From contig WNNJ02001180.1 in NCBI GenBank assembly GCA_012934845.2, positions 248,001 to 312,000 on the forward strand: DNA of 64,000 bases, given 5' to 3'. Positions 58,000 to 64,000 of the stretch are shown here, piece after piece. The notes under the pieces are model-generated. The model saw only the letters and a list, made by a program, of their open reading frames with translations, ran no database searches and was not told the origin of the DNA. Source of the DNA: Pomphorhynchus laevis (Eukaryota; Acanthocephala; Palaeacanthocephala; Echinorhynchida; Pomphorhynchidae). Position numbers and translations under genes: made by a program. Position 1 is the stretch's first letter. Every line of letters starts with the position of its first letter.

Positions 58000-60420
58000 A
58001 AAGCTTGAACAGACTTCAGCATCGTACATATGAAAGCTGAACTAGACATATTCCCATTTATCCGATATAAACTCAGCTGCCTGTGTAAGTTTAGGTAATA
58101 ATTCATCGCAAAGAAAATATGCCAACAACATTGCTCTGGAGTTCCATCTAAAAGTAATATGCAGAACACGACTTGTAACAAAGAATTTATTACCTTGCAT
58201 TGCAGCATTCTGGAAGCTTCCTAAACTTGATAGCTGGATAAACGTTTGTATCAACGTACTAATGAAACGCACAGATTAGGTGAAATAAACATTGCATGTC
58301 ATAGCGATTCTGGAAACTTGCAGGTTCTATTACAGACGATTTAGGGTTGAATTTGCTGCTGTAAACTCACTACGGCTTCGTATTTACTTCGCATTTCATC
58401 TACGAATTGATATATTAACAAAGGTGACGTTGTTTTATCATCAAACAATTCATTGAGTATGACGAAGGATTCTATCAAGAATGTGGTTTTGACAGCCAAT
58501 GTAGACAGATTTTTTAATACCTTTTGTATCGAAACTTCGCTGAAGTCGAACTTTAATGCATTGTGTCAACTTATGTTCACCAAAGTTGTATCACTCATAA
58601 TCATTTGAATGTTGTCTCAAATATTAAACTACGGCAAACAGCTTGATATAACTTCGGATATGATATGTGCCGTTGCTCTTTGAATATCGAACACTGTGAG
58701 GTTGTTGTTTTGTGTTCACGGAGCACAATGACAACAATGTTTTTGTGCTTAAAATTTTTACCATCAAAATGAAAACCCAAATTATATGTTATCATGTATT
58801 CCTTTAGTTTGGTTTTAATTGCCTTAGACTGAACCTAATTCAAAGAATGGCTATTACCAAATTGAATCACAATTGTTTTTCATACGGAAAATCAAAAAGT
58901 CCGGTTCAAAATTCTAATTGTCGATAATGTGGCAAAACGGAGCATTACACAAATGTGTATAAATTCAAGCATCACCTCAAAGTATATAATAGCGCATTAA
59001 GATCTAATGGTATGAACACTATCCATACACTATTTAAACTTGCCAACTATCATTTCATCATATGCTCACTCTGAATCGTAAGAGACAACAGTACTAGTAA
59101 CATTGAGTGGTCGTGAAGTAGATACTTTGACACATAAAGCTCTTAAATTTTTAAACAATAACATTGTCAAACAGTATCAGTTTAAAAGAAATCCGTATGC
59201 AAATGTCCTTCATGGCCACATAATCTTGTACCTCAAATATTCATCATTGCATACATGGACAGGTGTCGTTACACGGATAAACGAATAAAAGCTTTTGGAT
59301 TTTATGTATACCAAACCTATGTCAAATATCATACTCAGTCATCCAAATCTTTCAAACCACTAATCCCTAACTGTCAATTTAAGAGAAGGCGAATCTCCGA
59401 TGTTCTAATGCGTCTGTAGAATCAATCAATATTAATTTTCAATTGCTGTTTTCATCATCGGACGAATCCTGCAAACCAACAGCAAAAAAATCTGGCAGGT
59501 AGTCTCATGATCATTCTCAACTCATCCGCACCGAAATTATGCGTTTACTGAAGGACGCGTTGATAAAATACAGTCCTCATGGCGAGTTCAGGTTGTTATT
59601 GCTGATCATTCGAAAAATACACGTTGAATTGTTGATTATTCAATGATTATCAATAGATTTACGCATCAAAATGCATATATACCATCTGCATTAATCATAT
59701 TATTGAAAAAATCTCGAAGTTGACTTCTACAGTAAATTAGACCTTAAGGCGGCTTATCATTAGCTGGTTCTGAGATACCATGAAAAGAAATTTACCACCT
59801 TCAAAACCAACGGGCAACTATTTCAATTTGTACGCATTCCATTTGAACTCCCCATTGCTTCAGCAGTGTTTCATCGTACTATTGATAAAATTATCAACCA
59901 ATATAAGCTATTAAGATATCCTGATGATATGATCATATACAGTAATACTCTTGAAGACCACAATGAGAATATGAATAAGCTCAAAAGCGTAATTGCCAAA
60001 TACAATATATCTTAATTAGGATAATTGAACTTACAGTGTCGATTGCATAAATGCTTTCGAAGTTTTTATTGCGAAGTTTCGAATTCGTCCTGACCCACGA
60101 CTTACTATTTGTTCTCGAAATAGAGCCAACATCAACACAAGCCGAGTTAAAGCTATTTCTTGGATTATTGGCCCACTATTTAAATGAATTTCAAATTTTT
60201 CTAATAGGCATACTACCAATGATAGTGATATCCTACTATAGCTATTTGTTGATGATAGAAGTGTTTTCAAAATACCATTCGGATTTGCGCGTCACGATAC
60301 GTCAACGTCCACAATAATTTACCTTGATTATTATAACAAACATCAGCAAATGAACTACAAGCTCGTGTCGCTTACAGAACATGATAAAAGACGTCAACAA
60401 ATAAAGAATTCAATCAAATA
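58000..60420 (+). mobile_element. LTR-retrotransposon fossil (Ty3-like; gag knuckle and pol recognisable)
   Basis: A zinc-knuckle-like segment (NCRYCGKTEHYTNV-type, about 58915-58965) lies upstream of a Ty3-type RT region (KFTTFKTNGQLFQFVRIPF and LLRYPDDMIIYSNT, about 59780-59950) and a post-RT connection (TQAELKLFLGLLAHYLNEF, about 60135-60190). It is old and heavily broken (many breaks). No LTR pair was identified, and the outer limits are estimates. Confidence 0.7.
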
Positions 60421-60852
60421 GTAGTCGCAAATTCCTTCTCTCGGCTTTGATGGCTTTCTTGATAGCATCATTAGATATACTACGAGAGATATCAAGGCAC
60501 CTTAGTGCATTCCATTAATTAATTACCCTAGTTGCAAATCGATGGTGAGCAGGAATTCTTGTAGTAGGCTTTATTAATTTCCACACATGCCCACGAGTTT
60601 CTCGTCTATCATTCATGGATTAAGCTGGAGATACGCCCAAAGCCATCAAAAACAATTTTGACTGCAATTGATAAATCAATAGCGGATCTGCGATATTTTA
60701 AGGTGGAGACGTAGATATGTCAAACGTTTAGCAAATCTCAAATTGGATAAATTCAGAATCATGCGCGACCCTTTACATAACATGTTCTCAATGTCACGGA
60801 TTGCCTTAAGTTTGTGGAAAAGTTACAGGTAAACAAACCTGTCACTGTTTTG

Positions 60853-60900
60853 CTCATATATTCTACCTATTCATATTCAAGGATAGGTAGAATATATGAG
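60853..60900. repeat. Perfect 18-bp hairpin
   Basis: ctcatatattctacctat (60853-60870), 12-nt loop, exact complement at 60883-60900. Confidence 0.85.
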
Positions 60901-60994
60901 AAAAATAGTAGCTTGAACATTGATGGACTTATCCGATCAAAAAAACTTCAAAAACACCCATAAAATACGATAGCTTCAATTACAAATATATTTA

Positions 60995-61888
60995 TATGAA
61001 TTTGTTCACAACTGTGTAAAAACTAAATCTAAACAATATAAATATATGAAATATATGTTTCGATACATTGATGATATATGTGTATTTAATTCTAATAATT
61101 TTTATTCAATTAGTGAGCACATTTATCCAGAAAGCCTTATTCTTAACAAAACCAATATTAATGATAAAGAAGGTGTATATCTAGATATGAACATTAAATT
61201 AACATTAACTAAAACTACTATTAATTTATATCGTAAAGATGACATATTTAAATTTACAAGAAACATATTTTTGTATGAGCATTCATGCATACCATATAAT
61301 ATAAAATATAATACATTAAATAATGAAATTTTAAGAATTGCAACAATATGTAACGATATTGACTTTCATCAAAATCATTTAAATAATTTAATAGATACAT
61401 ATTTTAAACTAGGTTACTATAAAAATAACATCAAGCAGAAAATAGTAAAATATATAAATCAACACAATAATATAAAGAATAAATTTAAACTCTTAAGTGG
61501 CAAATTTTTATGGACGGATAATAAATAATATACTTTGTATTAGAATAAGATACTAGGTAGTGTTATCAGAGGAAATACATCATTAGCATGTATTTAGCCC
61601 CGCTGCTATGTTGGGTAGATGAGTTAGGGGCCGAAACCTGATAGCATAGCAGTTCCTCCTGATGACCTCTAATTCTTAATCTGATACAACGTCCGTTATT
61701 TATTAGTCAATTCATAGAAATGAGGTTTATTTTGAATTTCAATTTTTTTATTTTAACTTGATTTAAATTATAGAAAATCTTAAAACAATTATTTATTTTA
61801 TTATTTAATTATTACTTTTTTATTTAGCATTATTATTCTTTGTTTAGTTTATAATTATATTAAATACGTAGACTCAGTTAGCTGATTT
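60995..61888 (+). mobile_element. Penelope-like element, 5'-truncated copy
   Basis: Matches 30668-31569: FRYIDDICVFNSNNFYSISE through LLSGKF and the 3' UTR, ending at the common terminus cagttagctgattt. A 160-codon frame (61046-61528) is still open. A few substitutions against the other copies. Confidence 0.9.
61596..61652 (+). ncRNA. 3'-UTR pseudoknot, fourth copy, one stem mismatch
   Basis: AGCCCC replaces GGCCCC in the first stem (losing its outermost pair). The second stem CTGCTATG/CATAGCAG is intact. Confidence 0.5.
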
Positions 61889-62289
61889 GATTTACTAAAC
61901 TGTTCACCCTCGATTGCAACCTGGTGTGAAATTTCGATATGATGAGAGTCTATATCATTGTTATCGGATTGCTTCGTGAGAGAAGGTGAGGTAGGCCATG
62001 TGGATTGTGACTTGACAACGGAATTGCCAGTTTCTTTGATAGGTATCATTTCCGACACTGTGTCCATATCCAGACCAGATATGATTCTACTAATTGTGAA
62101 ATTTGATGTCATGTCACCCGGGAGTATAGGGCTGGTGTTTTTTGTATCTCTCAGGTTTCCAACATATGCATGATTAGACAAAATATCGTGACTTGGCATA
62201 GTTTGACAATCTTCACTCGTTAGATCATTCGTCCGAGTCACATCTTTAAGTGCCTCAAAACTCCAACCGACGGAGTGATCATCGTTGGA
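61889..62289 (-). other. Exon-like ORF of an unidentified gene, cut by the Penelope-like insertion
   Basis: A minus-strand frame opens at about 62289 (SNDDHSVGWSFEALKDVTRT) and continues through CQTMPSHDILSNHAYVGN, SPILPGDMTSNFTISRI and SLTKQSDNNDIDSHHIEI, reaching the 3' terminus of the Penelope-like copy at 61888. There is no ATG at the open end, so it would be an internal exon or relic. Ser/Thr/Asp-rich, likely disordered. Family not recognised. Confidence 0.3.
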
Positions 62290-62299
62290 TTATTTGGGC

Positions 62300-64000
62300 G
62301 TATTAGCAGCAAGTATGGTATCAGAATTATTAAATGTGATCCTTGAAATATTTCGCAATAAAATCGAAACGTCGCAATATCCACAAATAAATTTCCTATC
62401 GGACATAGCCGATTGCTCAGACTCTAGAATTTAGAGGGTTGTTTAAGCATCATATCCCAAGGAGTCGCAACAAACTTGTTGGGATGAGTACTTCGGAGGA
62501 TTTTTTGTCTGTCTCTTCTTTATTTTTCTGATCAGCAATTTACTTTATATCAAATTGTCGTGGTAGTGTAGGTTATCGTAGTAAGTTATCCAAAGGTTAA
62601 AAATGTTCGCAAAGTTATCGTAAATAGTCGTAGTATCGTAGGTGGTAGATATCGTAAATTATCGTAGATATATTTATTGTAAGTATTTATAACAAAAATT
62701 TTAACCAGTGATAAATTGTTTCATAATTTCAGGCTGTCATCATACGCCTATTCCAACCATGGATCATGCTTTATCTCAAATTAATACAAATATCAAGGAA
62801 AAACGTAGCAGTTTTCGTTTATGATATAAAATACTTGAATTTCGTACTTAAATAGCTTTAGATCGGATCTCACTACTTCGTCTGGAAGACAATTCCATGA
62901 TCTAATTGATCTGTGTAATAGTCTGGTAAGTCTTGAGCAATGACAATGTGATCATGTTTTTAGTGTCATGGAATTATTCCCGTGAGACTCTGTCCCTATA
63001 ATTCATTCGATATAATTTCAGATACAATTTGCAATATAATATCTAAAATTTTGATATATTAATAAATTTTAAAATTTTGTCCTGAACTGGATCTTTATTG
63101 CAGAATATAGATGAATTTTGCAGAATATTCAAGTACACAAAAATTTAGGACACATGTTTATAAAATTCTTAATTGTTTTATAATAGTAATTTCAAAATCA
63201 AATATTGCTTTCAGTTGATCAAATCGATTTTATAAGTTGCTCTTAATAAATTACCGATATTTAGCACTGAATTATCTAACCTACATCTTTTAATGTGTAA
63301 ATAAGTTAATTCACTAACACATCTGAATTGAATTATCCATTAAATAAAGATATTTTCTTTTAATAAATAATTTTTAAGATTATATCTTTATTCTAGAAGA
63401 CACATATCTCAATTGAATATAATTGAATATTGAGTTTCAGAAAATACATTATGCAGCCATATGATTTTTAAATATTTTAAATTGAAACATTTAAGTTTGT
63501 TTTGGAAAAAGAATTTTCCAAAACATGAAGAGTTTTAATATGAATTTATCACTGACGAATTTACCTCAATTGTGTAAATTAATTTTCGCAAATATCAGCT
63601 TTATAATTAAAAATATATTTTAAAATATTTTTTATTTTTTTAACTATTACAAAATAAAATAATAAAAAATAATAATATTTTATTATTTCAGATAAATAGA
63701 ATTTAAAATAATAAATTGTAGAAAGAGCAAAGAGTAACGACTATTTATTTTTCGTCACTATATAAAAATGTAGATAATAAAAAGCTTATTTTTAAGAGTT
63801 TAATGTTGACCATGTCGACCACTTTAATTCATGGGAATGTTACCGAAAGATATTGTTACATTTGTTACATTATTTTGTAATTGTTATATGCTAATGTATC
63901 GCTATCGTTACAGAGGCAAATTCGAAGGTTATTTACGGCCAAAATAGTTTGGTACTGAATATGTCAATCAAATATCTGGATAATCTAGATAAAAATTCTA
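62300..64000. other. AT-rich intergenic stretch to the window end
   Basis: No gene or clear element recognised. Repeated tatcgta words cluster at 62570-62660. Confidence 0.4.

Overview
This is an AT-rich, intron-bearing animal (invertebrate) genomic window with few host genes in a dense sea of transposable elements. The animal call rests on an RNA polymerase III second-largest subunit gene split by a 2.7-kb intron, a DSCC1 cohesion/clamp-loader gene, an alpha-class-like glutathione S-transferase, polyadenylation signals after genes, and several animal retroelement families (Naiad-type Penelope-like elements, several LINE families including an RTE). I cannot name the species. The RTE protein resembles, from memory, those of nematodes, but RTE elements move horizontally, so this is weak evidence.

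Host genes recognised with confidence: DSCC1 (8245-9459, +), a GST (15988-16662, -), a secreted repeat-bearing protein of unknown family (27231-28169, +) and POLR3B (39427-45705, -, two exons). Weaker gene-like pieces: a small transcription unit split by a LINE (9763-11160), a candidate two-exon gene start cut by a LINE (19283-19578, -), exon-like ORFs beside Penelope-like insertions (49706-50037, + and 61889-62289, -), an unidentified coding-like stretch (11540-11916, +) and a tiny Arg-rich ORF (46003-46104, -). The genes are unrelated in function and show no operon-like arrangement.

Layout. 1-2.6 kb: LINE-D remnant (-). 2.9-4.8 kb: transposon deletion derivative, foldback, short tandem repeats. 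5.0-7.7 kb: Penelope-like copies (-). 8.2-11.2 kb: DSCC1, then a small unit interrupted by LINE-A with 322-bp direct repeats on both sides. 12.8-15.3 kb: LINE-C remnant and two complex inverted-repeat blocks. 16-16.7 kb: GST. 18.2-26.1 kb: three LINE-A copies, two arranged head to head. 27.2-28.2 kb: secreted protein. 28.75-31.6 kb: the longest Naiad-type Penelope-like copy. 31.7-32.9 kb: truncated Tc1/mariner-like transposase with a 22-bp minisatellite. 33-36 kb: LINE-E and its repeats. 39.4-45.7 kb: POLR3B, whose intron carries a 363-bp tandem repeat. 48.5-49.7 kb: LTR-element fossil and a Penelope-like copy. 51.3-52.8 kb: young RTE insertion. 52.85-55.6 kb: LINE-B remnant. 56.4-57.6 kb: inverted LINE-E copy. 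58-60.4 kb: LTR-element fossil. 61-61.9 kb: Penelope-like copy.

The most interesting signals are: the Penelope-like family with its endonuclease domain before the RT and a CxC linker (Naiad arrangement); a conserved H-type pseudoknot in the 3' UTR of its four better copies; a 67-bp micro-insertion with a 13-bp target-site duplication belonging to a small repeat family; the 322-bp duplication flanking a LINE; and a 22-bp array directly upstream of a transposase start.
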